Source of the DNA: JAAXQD01 sp035529735
Lineage (GTDB): Bacteria; Desulfobacterota; Desulfobacteria; Desulfobacterales; UBA11574
Assembly (NCBI GenBank): GCA_035529735.1
Contig: DATKWE010000136.1
Coordinates: 1-21,967, forward strand
DNA length: 21,967 bases
Reading direction: 5' to 3'
This document shows, piece after piece, positions 1 to 6,492 of this stretch. The notes beneath the pieces were generated by a model that saw nothing but the letters and a program-made list of their open reading frames with translations, did not search any database and had not been told where the DNA came from. Within the stretch, counting starts at the first letter, position 1. The number at the start of each line of letters is the position of its first letter. The position numbers and the translations under genes are program-made.

Positions 1-390
1 GCAATACTGGATTTCCCATTCTCGAAAATTCCTTACCAATTCTGCCTTGCGTTTGCGCTCTTTGATGTCTGCTTTTATTTCCGGGGTAACGGGTCCCTGC
101 TCAATGCCTAAGTGTTGGAGCGCATCCTTGAAGGATAGACCGTAGAGCTTTTGAATAAAGTCGATGGTGTCTCCACGCTCACCACAGCCGAAGCATTTAA
201 AACGGTTATCATTGAATATGAAAAACGATGGTGTTTTTTCATTATGGAAGGGACAAAGGCCAACATGCCGGGTTCCCCGTTGCTTTAACTCAACAGCAGC
301 GCCTTCAACGACAGACACAAGGTCAATGTTTTGTTTTGCAGCTTCTATCATCAGACGGGTATCCGAATAATTTTGATTCTTACCCTCAAT
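1..390 (-). CDS. CHC2 zinc-finger (DnaG-type primase) protein, 3' end outside window
   Basis: Open frame of 130 codons running off the left edge, translated from the minus strand. It contains a DnaG-type CHC2 zinc-binding domain: CPFH (C46, H49), then KTPSF, then CFGC (C66, C69) followed by GERGDTIDFI. In this family the domain binds single-stranded DNA and recognises the priming site; the catalytic TOPRIM part, if present, would lie outside the window. The start is unusual. The frame opens at an ATT codon (390-388) with AGGAGG 7 nt upstream, and this ATT overlaps the TGA stop of the preceding HTH gene, which suggests translational coupling. The first in-frame ATG is at 351-349 and has no clear ribosome site. 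The context (small MerR-type gene upstream, AT-rich DNA, truncated comEC) points to a mobile-element primase rather than chromosomal dnaG. The domain call is firm; the role is inferred. Confidence 0.8.
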   Translation of the reverse strand, partial: MEGKNQNYSDTRLMIEAAKQNIDLVSVVEGAAVELKQRGTRHVGLCPFHNEKTPSFFIFNDNRFKCFGCGERGDTIDFIQKLYGLSFKDALQHLGIEQGPVTPEIKADIKERKRKAELVRNFREWEIQYC

Positions 391-574
391 CTGCAGGCCT
401 CCTGATATTCAAGATTTCTTTCAGCTTTATGGCATCTTGTCGGGAATAACGCCGAAAGTTATTATTATCTCGAACCGACTTGATATAACCTCGTTTTTCG
501 TAATTCCTGACTGTATTGATATGACAGTCAGCAATCCTAGCCACACCACTAATCATTAAATTTTTTTCTGTCAT
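386..574 (-). CDS. small MerR-type helix-turn-helix protein (excisionase/regulator-like)
   Basis: A 62-residue protein that is almost only a MerR-type winged HTH. It has an ISGVARIADCHINTVRNYEK helix-turn-helix, then RGYIKSVRDNNNFRRYS, the wing with the typical arginine-rich RRYS end, and a short helix starting at DAIKLKEIL. There is no effector or dimerisation domain, so it resembles excisionase/AlpA-like or phage-type MerR proteins more than a full regulator. The ATG at 574 has AAGGTG 8 nt upstream. The stop overlaps the ATT start of the CHC2 zinc-finger gene, so the two are probably one transcript. Likely DNA-binding function: element excision, or control of its own promoter, which contains palindromes. 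The exact role cannot be told from the sequence. Confidence 0.75.
   Translation of the reverse strand: MTEKNLMISGVARIADCHINTVRNYEKRGYIKSVRDNNNFRRYSRQDAIKLKEILNIRRPAD
398..403 (-). promoter_or_regulatory. Shine-Dalgarno for the CHC2 gene
   Basis: On the minus strand this reads AGGAGG, a full Shine-Dalgarno core. It lies 7 nt upstream of an ATT codon and inside the last codons of the HTH gene. No ATG, GTG or usable TTG sits at the right distance: the TTG one base downstream is in a frame that soon stops. The site therefore favours ATT as initiator of the CHC2 frame. Confidence 0.5.
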
Positions 575-659
575 AACGTTGTCACCTTTCGTTTAATAAT
601 GCTTGATATTGAATTAGCCCAAAAAATATATGGCAGTAGACCTCTTCCATTCTATCTTT

Positions 660-689
660 ATTATACCAATTGGTTATGTACTGATGCAA
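660..689 (-). promoter_or_regulatory. candidate promoter of the HTH-primase gene pair
   Basis: The minus strand has a perfect TATAAT (660-665) with a weak -35 TTGCAT (684-689) at an 18-bp spacing, about 85 nt upstream of the HTH gene ATG. A perfect 10-bp palindrome ACCAATTGGT (665-674) abuts the -10 box. A second inverted repeat, AACCACTA/TAGTGGTT with a 4-nt centre (688-707), touches the -35. MerR-type proteins often bind dyads in such spacers, so autoregulation is plausible but not shown. Confidence 0.45.
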
Positions 690-707
690 CCACTAGATGT
701 AGTGGTT
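688..707. repeat. perfect 8-bp inverted repeat, possible operator
   Basis: AACCACTA at 688-695 and TAGTGGTT at 700-707 are exact reverse complements separated by GATG. The dyad overlaps the -35 end of the candidate minus-strand promoter for the HTH gene, where a repressor or MerR-type protein could act. It could equally form a short hairpin on the plus strand. Confidence 0.4.
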
Positions 708-1071
708 TTGTGCTAGCTGACAATTTTTGGATAATAGGCGACAAATTTTGTTATCTTATTGATTTGATTATGCCTTATTATCCGTTAGCCGCTTAATTTT
801 GGCTTTTTGTGGATTTATTGACAATATTTGGCAATCAGCCAGGAAAGCCGGAATATCCAGATCGTATGCTAAAAAGATAGTGTCCAATAGTACCCTTCTG
901 GGGCTAATTTTGTTTATGGAGCTTTATGGAGTTTTGATATCCTATTTCAGCAATAGGGACCGAGAGAACGAACGTAATTTGGCAGTCTGATTATTTGAGT
1001 ATCAAAGGGGGGGGTACTTGCGGGCTTTAATGGGGCAGGGCGGCATCGATTAATTAAAAACGTGACAAGTT

Positions 1072-1097
1072 ATTGTGTCTGAAATTGTGCCTATTGT
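1072..1097. repeat. three ATTGT direct repeats
   Basis: ATTGT occurs at 1072-1076, 1084-1088 and 1093-1097, start to start 12 and 9 bp apart. The last two copies sit in a longer match, ATTGTGCCT against ATTGTACCT. Short direct repeats close to a presumed element border could be recombinase arm sites, but chance is a real alternative in AT-rich DNA. Confidence 0.25.
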
Positions 1098-1143
1098 ACC
1101 TATTTTTTACTAAAGCAACCTAACATTTCCCAACATAAACACC

Positions 1144-1192
1144 AATAAAAAAAGCCAATGAAAACAGATTAATATCTGAAAACATTGGCTTT
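1144..1192 (-). terminator. rho-independent terminator after the comEC stump
   Basis: A perfect 10-bp stem, AAAGCCAATG (1151-1160) with CATTGGCTTT (1183-1192), encloses a second stem, CAGAT (1165-1169) with ATCTG (1174-1178). On the minus strand it ends in a run of seven T, as a factor-independent terminator should. It begins only 4 nt beyond the comEC stop codon. In the plus direction the T run is interrupted, so termination there would be weaker. Confidence 0.8.
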
Positions 1193-1196
1193 TCTC

Positions 1197-3443
1197 TTAA
1201 AGCGCTTTTTTGGACTTGATATCCCCCGGGAATAGAAACGATTTTGATCCCAACGACGCTTTTAGCACCAGTGAATTGTTGTTTGGGTTCCGCCAGGGTT
1301 CCTTTTTTCTTTTTTCAGTAAAATCGACGGGCGGATACAATATGTCCATATGAACGCCGTTAATGTCATGGGCGCCGAAGATCTCTGGGTACCCGGGCAT
1401 ATGAATGCCCTTGTCTTTAATCCCATCCATGAACTTTTTGTACCCGAAGGTATTTGCGGCATCGTGATTGGTCCACACCTGTTTAACATTGAAATGTTCG
1501 GCAATGTATATCAGCCCGTTCAAATGGTCACTGTTGGGATGAGAAAGTACCAGTGTATCAACGGTTTTAATCTTTTTTTGCCATAAGAAGGGAGCGACAA
1601 TCCTGGCGCCCACATCGAAGATACGATTATCGGAAAAACCGCCGCCGTCCAAAAGAATCGTGTATCCGTAGGGGAGTTCCAGAAGGGTAGAATTACCATC
1701 CCCGACGTCGATGGTTGTCACTCGGAGATCACCCTGGCGAAACCGCTGAAAAAACCAGTAGCCGGCATCGGCGATGAGAACCAAAACCACCAGAAGGACA
1801 ACCACGGGCGAAACTTTTTGAATAAATTTTTTGCCTGGAACCGGGTCTTCCATGCCCGGGGCTTCATCCGATTTCCGGTGTTTTTTGAACGGGATATGTT
1901 TTAGGTTTAAAATACCCCAAAACAGGAGATAAAAACAGCAAATCTCCAAATAACTCGGGGTTACGGTTTTCACTGCCGCAAACGGCAAACCGGCAAAAAA
2001 ATTTATGATAAAAAGCGCCTGTTTCAGCACCGCCGAACATGCTCCGAGACAGACCCATGCCCCGTAACCCGTCAGGGGGTATAAAAATACGGCCAGCAAC
2101 CCCAGGGGTACCGCCACGAAGCCAATCATGGGAACCATGATAAAATTTGCCAAAAGGCCAACCAGCGAAATCTGGTTAAAGTAAAACATAACCAGCGGAA
2201 GGGTTCCGAAGATGGCAAAGAGCGACGCCATGAAAAAATAAAACAGTGTGGTGGCAACCTTGGATATTTTGGGTCTTTTCCCTCGGATTTCACGAGATTC
2301 CCATGGAGATTCCACTCTGGACATACCGTAAATGATTGCAAGAACAGCGGTAAATGAGAGCTGAAATGAAATTGAAAACAGTGCCGGCGGATGAACAACC
2401 AAAATCAACATCGCCGCCAGCGCCAGACTGTTCATCGGGTCGTGTTCCCTCTCAAACAAAAAGGCTGTCAGAAATACCATAACCATAATAACCGCCCGTT
2501 GAGTGGATGGCGACATTCCCGAAATGAGACCATATATCAACACCGGAACCACGGATAAAAGTACGGCCCCCTTTTGGGTCCATGCGCGCCACAGGAGCGG
2601 CTTAATGTGAGACAGCATCCAGCTGAAAAATAAAAACGCCGCAGTTGCGACGATTCCGATGTGAAGCCCTGAAATGGCCAAAAGGTGGCCGATCCCCGCT
2701 CGGTTGAAAGCGTCCCTTAAATCTTGCGAAATCGAGTTCCGGTCTCCGATGATGAGCGCTTTGATGACACCCTGCTCATTTCCGGTACCGGCTGCGTCGA
2801 TAAAATCGGAAAATTTGCTGCGGACTTCCGCGATGATCGTGCCAACCCCTTTTTCGGATCGTTTCTCCATGAGGGCGACCTTCCGGGATGAAACATAGGC
2901 GGTTCCCCAAACCTTTTTAAACGCCATATACCTTTTATAATCGAATCCTCCGGGATTGTTGAAGTTTCTGATGGATCTTATTTTGCCGAATACCGTAATC
3001 CGGTCTCCTTTCTGCAATTTCGGACCCTCCCCGGATACCGTCAAACGGATCCTTCCAACCACGGGAAAAGACCCATCATTCCCTTGGAGAGACTCGGTAC
3101 GCAATATGAATTTTTGTCGGTCTGAATATATTGCAACCGGCGTGTGGATGACACCGACAATTTTCCATGGCGGCATATCCACAAAATGGATGATATGGCT
3201 GGAAGGGAATCCGGGCGCCGTCCACGGCAGTATGGACAGATATCCCAAGGCATACAAAAGGACCAGGGGGCAAATCAGAGCCGTTCTTTTTTTCCAGATC
3301 CGATAGAGTATGATGCCGGTACAAACCCCAACACCGATATAGGCCCAGGTCCCGTAGTCCGGGAACCCGGTGCCCACGGCGATACCGGCTATCATCGATA
3401 ACAATAAGGGGATGGCAGGACGAGCGTAAAATGTATCGGTCAT
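1197..3443 (-). CDS. comEC: ComEC/Rec2-family DNA uptake channel, 3'-truncated
   Basis: Inner-membrane channel for single-stranded DNA in natural transformation. The 748-residue product has N-terminal membrane helices, a soluble DUF4131/OB-like region (about 85-190), and the competence domain with HLLAISGLHIG (253-263) and SPSTQRA (311-317) among many hydrophobic segments. A metallo-beta-lactamase-like domain starts near 573 with TTIDVGDGNS, LLDGGG and HPNSDH (635-640). Family members continue past the FPGDI motif (here 738-742) for roughly 80-110 residues including an HHGS motif. Here the protein ends six residues after FPGDI, and no HHGS coding is seen in any frame up to 1000. The domain is therefore incomplete and probably inactive as a nuclease. 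The start at 3443 has no good ribosome site, but an in-frame stop lies two codons upstream. The gene follows murA across a repeat. Confidence 0.85.
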   Translation of the reverse strand: MTDTFYARPAIPLLLSMIAGIAVGTGFPDYGTWAYIGVGVCTGIILYRIWKKRTALICPLVLLYALGYLSILPWTAPGFPSSHIIHFVDMPPWKIVGVIHTPVAIYSDRQKFILRTESLQGNDGSFPVVGRIRLTVSGEGPKLQKGDRITVFGKIRSIRNFNNPGGFDYKRYMAFKKVWGTAYVSSRKVALMEKRSEKGVGTIIAEVRSKFSDFIDAAGTGNEQGVIKALIIGDRNSISQDLRDAFNRAGIGHLLAISGLHIGIVATAAFLFFSWMLSHIKPLLWRAWTQKGAVLLSVVPVLIYGLISGMSPSTQRAVIMVMVFLTAFLFEREHDPMNSLALAAMLILVVHPPALFSISFQLSFTAVLAIIYGMSRVESPWESREIRGKRPKISKVATTLFYFFMASLFAIFGTLPLVMFYFNQISLVGLLANFIMVPMIGFVAVPLGLLAVFLYPLTGYGAWVCLGACSAVLKQALFIINFFAGLPFAAVKTVTPSYLEICCFYLLFWGILNLKHIPFKKHRKSDEAPGMEDPVPGKKFIQKVSPVVVLLVVLVLIADAGYWFFQRFRQGDLRVTTIDVGDGNSTLLELPYGYTILLDGGGFSDNRIFDVGARIVAPFLWQKKIKTVDTLVLSHPNSDHLNGLIYIAEHFNVKQVWTNHDAANTFGYKKFMDGIKDKGIHMPGYPEIFGAHDINGVHMDILYPPVDFTEKRKKEPWRNPNNNSLVLKASLGSKSFLFPGDIKSKKAL

Positions 3444-3468
3444 GGGTCAGGCGTAACAGCATCCATAC

Positions 3469-3612
3469 AAAGACCTTTGAAAAATGTTCGACTTTGCTCA
3501 AGGCCAAGGCAGGCAAGAATTTTAACCGGAGGAATACCTTGAGGATTTTGAGGATTAATATTTTTGCCGAACCCTAAGATTGGGCAAAAGGGGACGTTTT
3601 TCAAGGGCCTTT
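3469..3612. repeat. about 144-bp intergenic repeat with inverted ends (MITE/REP-like)
   Basis: The murA-comEC spacer is nearly filled by an element whose ends are imperfect inverted repeats: 3469-3489 (AAAGACCTTTGAAAAATGTTC, here split as AAAGACCTTTG and AAAAATGTTC) and 3592-3612 (GACGTTTTTCAAGGGCCTTT in its core). They match at most positions. The right end runs into the murA stop codon. The interior contains related GAGGA(T/A) motifs around 3530-3555. Such sequences are commonly dispersed between genes in Desulfobacterales-type genomes (recollection, not searched). A second, more distant spacer element at 10721-10829 shares GACCTTTTGAAAAA. Confidence 0.55.
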
Positions 3613-4865
3613 CAGGTTTTAACCCGCCGTATAGCTGCCCCGAGACGGGCAAATTTATGTTCGATGGCTTCATAACCTCGGTCCAAATGATACACGCGAT
3701 TCACTTCGGTGGTACCTTGTGCAACCAGGCCGGCCAGAATCAACGAAGCACTGGCTCTGAGATCCGAAGCCATCACCGGTGCACCGGACAGCATCGGCAC
3801 CCCGGTGATTATTGCGGTATCCCCTGATATTTTAATGTCAGCGCCCATGCGCTTGAGCTCGCTGACATGGATAAAACGATTCTCAAAAATGGTTTCAGAA
3901 ATAATGCTAAAACCGCTTGCAACCGACATGAGCACCATAAACTGCGCCTGCATGTCGGTAGGGAATCCTGGATAGGGCAAAGTTTTTACATCGACACTGA
4001 CAATTTCATCGCCGCCCTTGACCCGGACGGATTTATCCTTGACCGTTATGTCGGCACCGCTGAGTCTCAGTTTATGGATAACCGCTTCAAGGTGGTCGGG
4101 TTCACAGTCTAAAAGGGTCACATCCCCTTGGGTCAGGGCTGCCGAAACCATAAACGTGCCGGCTTCTATTCGGTCAGGTATAATGGAAACAGATACCGGT
4201 TTCAGCCCGGATACCCCTTGGATGGTGATCACCGAAGTGCCGGCACCTTTGATTTTTGCGCCCATTCGGGTCAGAACATCCGCCAGTGCCACCACCTCCG
4301 GCTCACGGGCCACATTTTTCAAGACGGTGACCCCTTCGGCCAGAACCGCCGCCATCATAAGATTTTCGGTTCCGGTTACGGTGGGCATGTCCAGATAAAT
4401 TTCGTCGCCTCGAAGACGGTCACAAACGGCCTCCACATACCCGTGTTCCAATTCAATTTTGGCGCCGAGACGGGCAAGCCCTTTTAAATGCAGATTAATG
4501 GGGCGCGCACCGATGGCGCATCCGCCCGGTAAAGACACCCTTGCTTTTTTAAGTCTTGCCAACAGCGGACCCAGGACCAGAATTGAAGCCCGCATCTTCC
4601 TGACGAGGTCATACGGCGCCTCGTGACAGCGAACACTTCCGGTATCGATTCGAACGGTATCACCGTCTGTCTCTATCCTGGCGCCAAGTTTGGAAAGCAA
4701 AATTTTGGTGCTCTGAATGTCTTTGAGATCCGGGACGTTGGAATAGGTATTCCACCCATCGGCAAGCAGAGAAGATATAAGGATAGGAAGCGCAGCATTT
4801 TTAGCACCGCTGATTCTGACCTCTCCCGCCAGGGGACGCCCGCCTTCCACGAGTATTTGGTCCAT
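3612..4865 (-). CDS. murA: UDP-N-acetylglucosamine 1-carboxyvinyltransferase
   Basis: Cytoplasmic enzyme for the first committed step of peptidoglycan synthesis: it transfers enolpyruvate from PEP to UDP-GlcNAc. At 417 residues it has the normal family length. Visible hallmarks are SGAKNA with the Lys22-Asn23 pair that binds substrate, and the active-site loop PGGCAIGARPINLHL with the catalytic cysteine at 116, the residue alkylated by fosfomycin in sensitive enzymes. Repeated inside-out alpha/beta units such as LARLGAKIE and LTRMGAKI fit the EPSP-synthase fold. The ATG at 4865 has AAGG 6 nt upstream. The preceding qrc unit ends in a terminator just before this gene, so murA needs its own promoter or read-through; no convincing promoter was found in the 82-bp gap. 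Its stop codon lies within the repeat that separates it from comEC. Confidence 0.95.
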   Translation of the reverse strand: MDQILVEGGRPLAGEVRISGAKNAALPILISSLLADGWNTYSNVPDLKDIQSTKILLSKLGARIETDGDTVRIDTGSVRCHEAPYDLVRKMRASILVLGPLLARLKKARVSLPGGCAIGARPINLHLKGLARLGAKIELEHGYVEAVCDRLRGDEIYLDMPTVTGTENLMMAAVLAEGVTVLKNVAREPEVVALADVLTRMGAKIKGAGTSVITIQGVSGLKPVSVSIIPDRIEAGTFMVSAALTQGDVTLLDCEPDHLEAVIHKLRLSGADITVKDKSVRVKGGDEIVSVDVKTLPYPGFPTDMQAQFMVLMSVASGFSIISETIFENRFIHVSELKRMGADIKISGDTAIITGVPMLSGAPVMASDLRASASLILAGLVAQGTTEVNRVYHLDRGYEAIEHKFARLGAAIRRVKT

Positions 4866-4883
4866 ATAAAACCTTATTCAAAT

Positions 4884-4925
4884 AAAAAAGCGCTCCCCCA
4901 GCTTCATGGCGAGGTCAGCGCTTTT
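4884..4925 (-). terminator. rho-independent terminator of the qrc operon
   Basis: AAAAGCGCT (4886-4894) and AGCGCTTTT (4917-4925) form a perfect 9-bp outer stem around a 22-nt loop. On the minus strand the stem runs into six T. It lies 22 nt beyond the stop of the small membrane-protein gene and 18 nt before the murA ATG. Confidence 0.75.
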
Positions 4926-4947
4926 AATCCGGAAATGTCTTCGAATG

Positions 4948-5106
4948 TCAATGGTGAGGGTCGCCATTATCTTTGGATGCATCGATGGCAGCCTTGATAA
5001 TACAGTAAGTCATACCAATACCCAGTATGGTGAGTGCATACCACAGGCCGCCCATGAAAACCACATGCCCCATGTCCCAGATCCATTCAAAATTAAAAGG
5101 GAACAT
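4948..5106 (-). CDS. 52-residue single-span membrane protein following qrcD
   Basis: A 53-codon frame with a strong ribosome site (AGGAGG plus a second GAGG just before the ATG), starting 20 nt after the qrcD stop and ending before the operon terminator. The protein begins MFPFNFEWIWDMGHVVFMGG and continues with LWYALTILGIGMTYCIIKAA, giving one hydrophobic helix at about residues 14-38. A short polar tail, SKDNGDPHH, follows. There is no signal-peptide cleavage site. Position and size suggest a small accessory or stabilising subunit of the Qrc membrane complex, alongside the NrfD-like QrcD, but this is inference. I do not recognise a named family. The ribosome site, spacing and terminator placement make it a real gene. 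Confidence 0.75.
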   Translation of the reverse strand: MFPFNFEWIWDMGHVVFMGGLWYALTILGIGMTYCIIKAAIDASKDNGDPHH

Positions 5107-5126
5107 ACCTCGTCCTCCTGTTTGCT

Positions 5127-6446
5127 TTAAGCTTCAGCCGGCGTTAACTCCGGTTCAAAATCTACCGACGGTTCGACGGATTTTTCTTCCGCTTCTCCTG
5201 CCGGCAAAGGTTCGATAGGATTCAGCTCCGCCTCATTGGGGAATACCGGCAGATAACGGTATGAAAATGCAATGAGAATAACACCGTACGCCACCGGAAG
5301 TATGGTGGTGGCAACTTCCTGCCAGCTCGGGAGATACATGACCCAATTATCGAAAGTCATGACAGGAATCGCCATAATCTGCAGCACCATGACCCAGCGA
5401 TTGAGACAAACTCCGACGACAGCAAGGCTTATGGCAATCCAGAGTGCCACCGGGTTTTTACGCCCTTTTGGGGTCATCAGAATGGCCGCAGGAACAAGGC
5501 CGCAAATGGCAATTTCCGTAATAAGAATCCAGATCCCATACACAGGATTGTTGGAATAAAAATCCATCAGTGTAAATCCCTGGGACGGCGCCAAAACCGT
5601 GGCCCAGTACCAGGTGTCGAAAAACTTGGCAATGGTGTATGTCAGAAGCATCCACCCTGAAATTTTGGCCAGAAGCTCGATGGCATTGTCCTTTACCAGT
5701 TTTTTTCGGACCACTTTTTCAGTAATTTTTGTAACCAGAATCGTAAAACACGGTCCACAGGCAGCGGCGGACCAGGTAAATAGAAAGAACGTCCACGGCC
5801 AGATAAAAATCCCTTCCCGAAAGGCAAAGGGCCGTCCGAAGAGAACACCGGCGACACCGCCCAGAGATCCCTGGTGGAAAAAGGAAAGGAAGGCGCCGGT
5901 TGCAGCAAATACCGCCATGATTTCATGCATGTTGTGACCGAGAGAATGAAAGAACGGCACCTTGTCGATTTGGCGGTTTTCAAGAATGAGTGGAATATAT
6001 TCAATGGTCAACACCACGAAATAGCAGGAAAGGCAGAACGCCACCTCCGTCAGCATGGAATGAACATTGGCATGCCAGAAAATAAACCATCCCCGCAGCG
6101 GCTGCCCGATGTCGATGGCTAAAATGAGCAGCGCCGAACTGTAGCAGATAAAACCGATCAGAACTGCATAATTGATGATGTTCTTGAGTGCATCCTTTCC
6201 GAAGATATATCTCAGCAACCCGGTAAAAAACGCACCGCCGCCAACCGCAATTACGGCAAGGTCTGCCCAGATCCACAGTGCAAACCCGTAGTAGTCGTTC
6301 ATGTTGGTCTGGTTAAGCCCCTTGAACCAGCAGAGAAACATGGCATAAACGCCCCACAGCAGTACAATGCCGGCTGCACCGATGAACAAGAGAAATTGCC
6401 ACAACGGGCAGCGCTTAACGTCTCTGGGTATTAATGCAGAATCCAT
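5127..6446 (-). CDS. qrcD: Qrc menaquinone reductase, NrfD/PsrC-like membrane subunit
   Basis: Integral membrane subunit of the cytochrome c3:menaquinone oxidoreductase. It holds the quinone site and passes electrons from the iron-sulfur subunit QrcC to menaquinone. The 439 residues include about ten hydrophobic segments, with NrfD-family features such as FWHANVHSMLTEVAFC after the third or fourth helix, HNMHEIMAVFA, and SFFHQGSLGG near a helix end. The C-terminal 40 residues are acidic and proline-rich (EAELNPIEPLPAGEAEE) and probably cytoplasmic. The ATG at 6446 is preceded by GAGGAG. Order and identity match the qrcABCD layout described in Desulfovibrio: it follows qrcC by 46 nt and precedes a small membrane-protein gene by 20 nt. 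Confusion with other NrfD-like proteins (Hdr/Dsr-associated, PsrC) is unlikely in this context. Confidence 0.9.
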   Translation of the reverse strand: MDSALIPRDVKRCPLWQFLLFIGAAGIVLLWGVYAMFLCWFKGLNQTNMNDYYGFALWIWADLAVIAVGGGAFFTGLLRYIFGKDALKNIINYAVLIGFICYSSALLILAIDIGQPLRGWFIFWHANVHSMLTEVAFCLSCYFVVLTIEYIPLILENRQIDKVPFFHSLGHNMHEIMAVFAATGAFLSFFHQGSLGGVAGVLFGRPFAFREGIFIWPWTFFLFTWSAAACGPCFTILVTKITEKVVRKKLVKDNAIELLAKISGWMLLTYTIAKFFDTWYWATVLAPSQGFTLMDFYSNNPVYGIWILITEIAICGLVPAAILMTPKGRKNPVALWIAISLAVVGVCLNRWVMVLQIMAIPVMTFDNWVMYLPSWQEVATTILPVAYGVILIAFSYRYLPVFPNEAELNPIEPLPAGEAEEKSVEPSVDFEPELTPAEA

Positions 6447-6492
6447 ATGTTATGTACTCCTCAATAAATACAGTTTCAGTTCCTGTTAACCG

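Larger units (their letters stand above)
575..1149. other. AT-rich region without a convincing gene
   Basis: This stretch is visibly richer in A and T than the genes to its right. Short plus-strand frames exist at 599-796 and 799-990, but they lack ribosome sites and recognisable domains. It holds the candidate promoter and dyads at 660-707, a run of eight G at about 1008-1015, and three ATTGT direct repeats at 1072-1097. It probably forms the edge of a mobile element. No integrase, tRNA or clear attachment duplication is visible. Confidence 0.4.

Noticed and set aside
599..990. Two plus-strand frames (65 and 63 codons) in the AT-rich left region
   Set aside because: No ribosome sites, the second starts with TTG, and no recognisable domain is present. 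The second has a faint HTH-like stretch (ARKAGISRSYAKKI), too weak to call.
3076..3516. Overlapping 146-codon minus-strand frame within comEC
   Set aside because: It is out of frame with comEC, whose motifs are uninterrupted, and it shows no domain of its own.
4926..4960. TTGACA on the minus strand upstream of murA as a promoter
   Set aside because: The -35-like hexamer lies inside the small membrane-protein gene, no acceptable -10 follows at 16-18 bp, and the qrc terminator would lie between it and murA.
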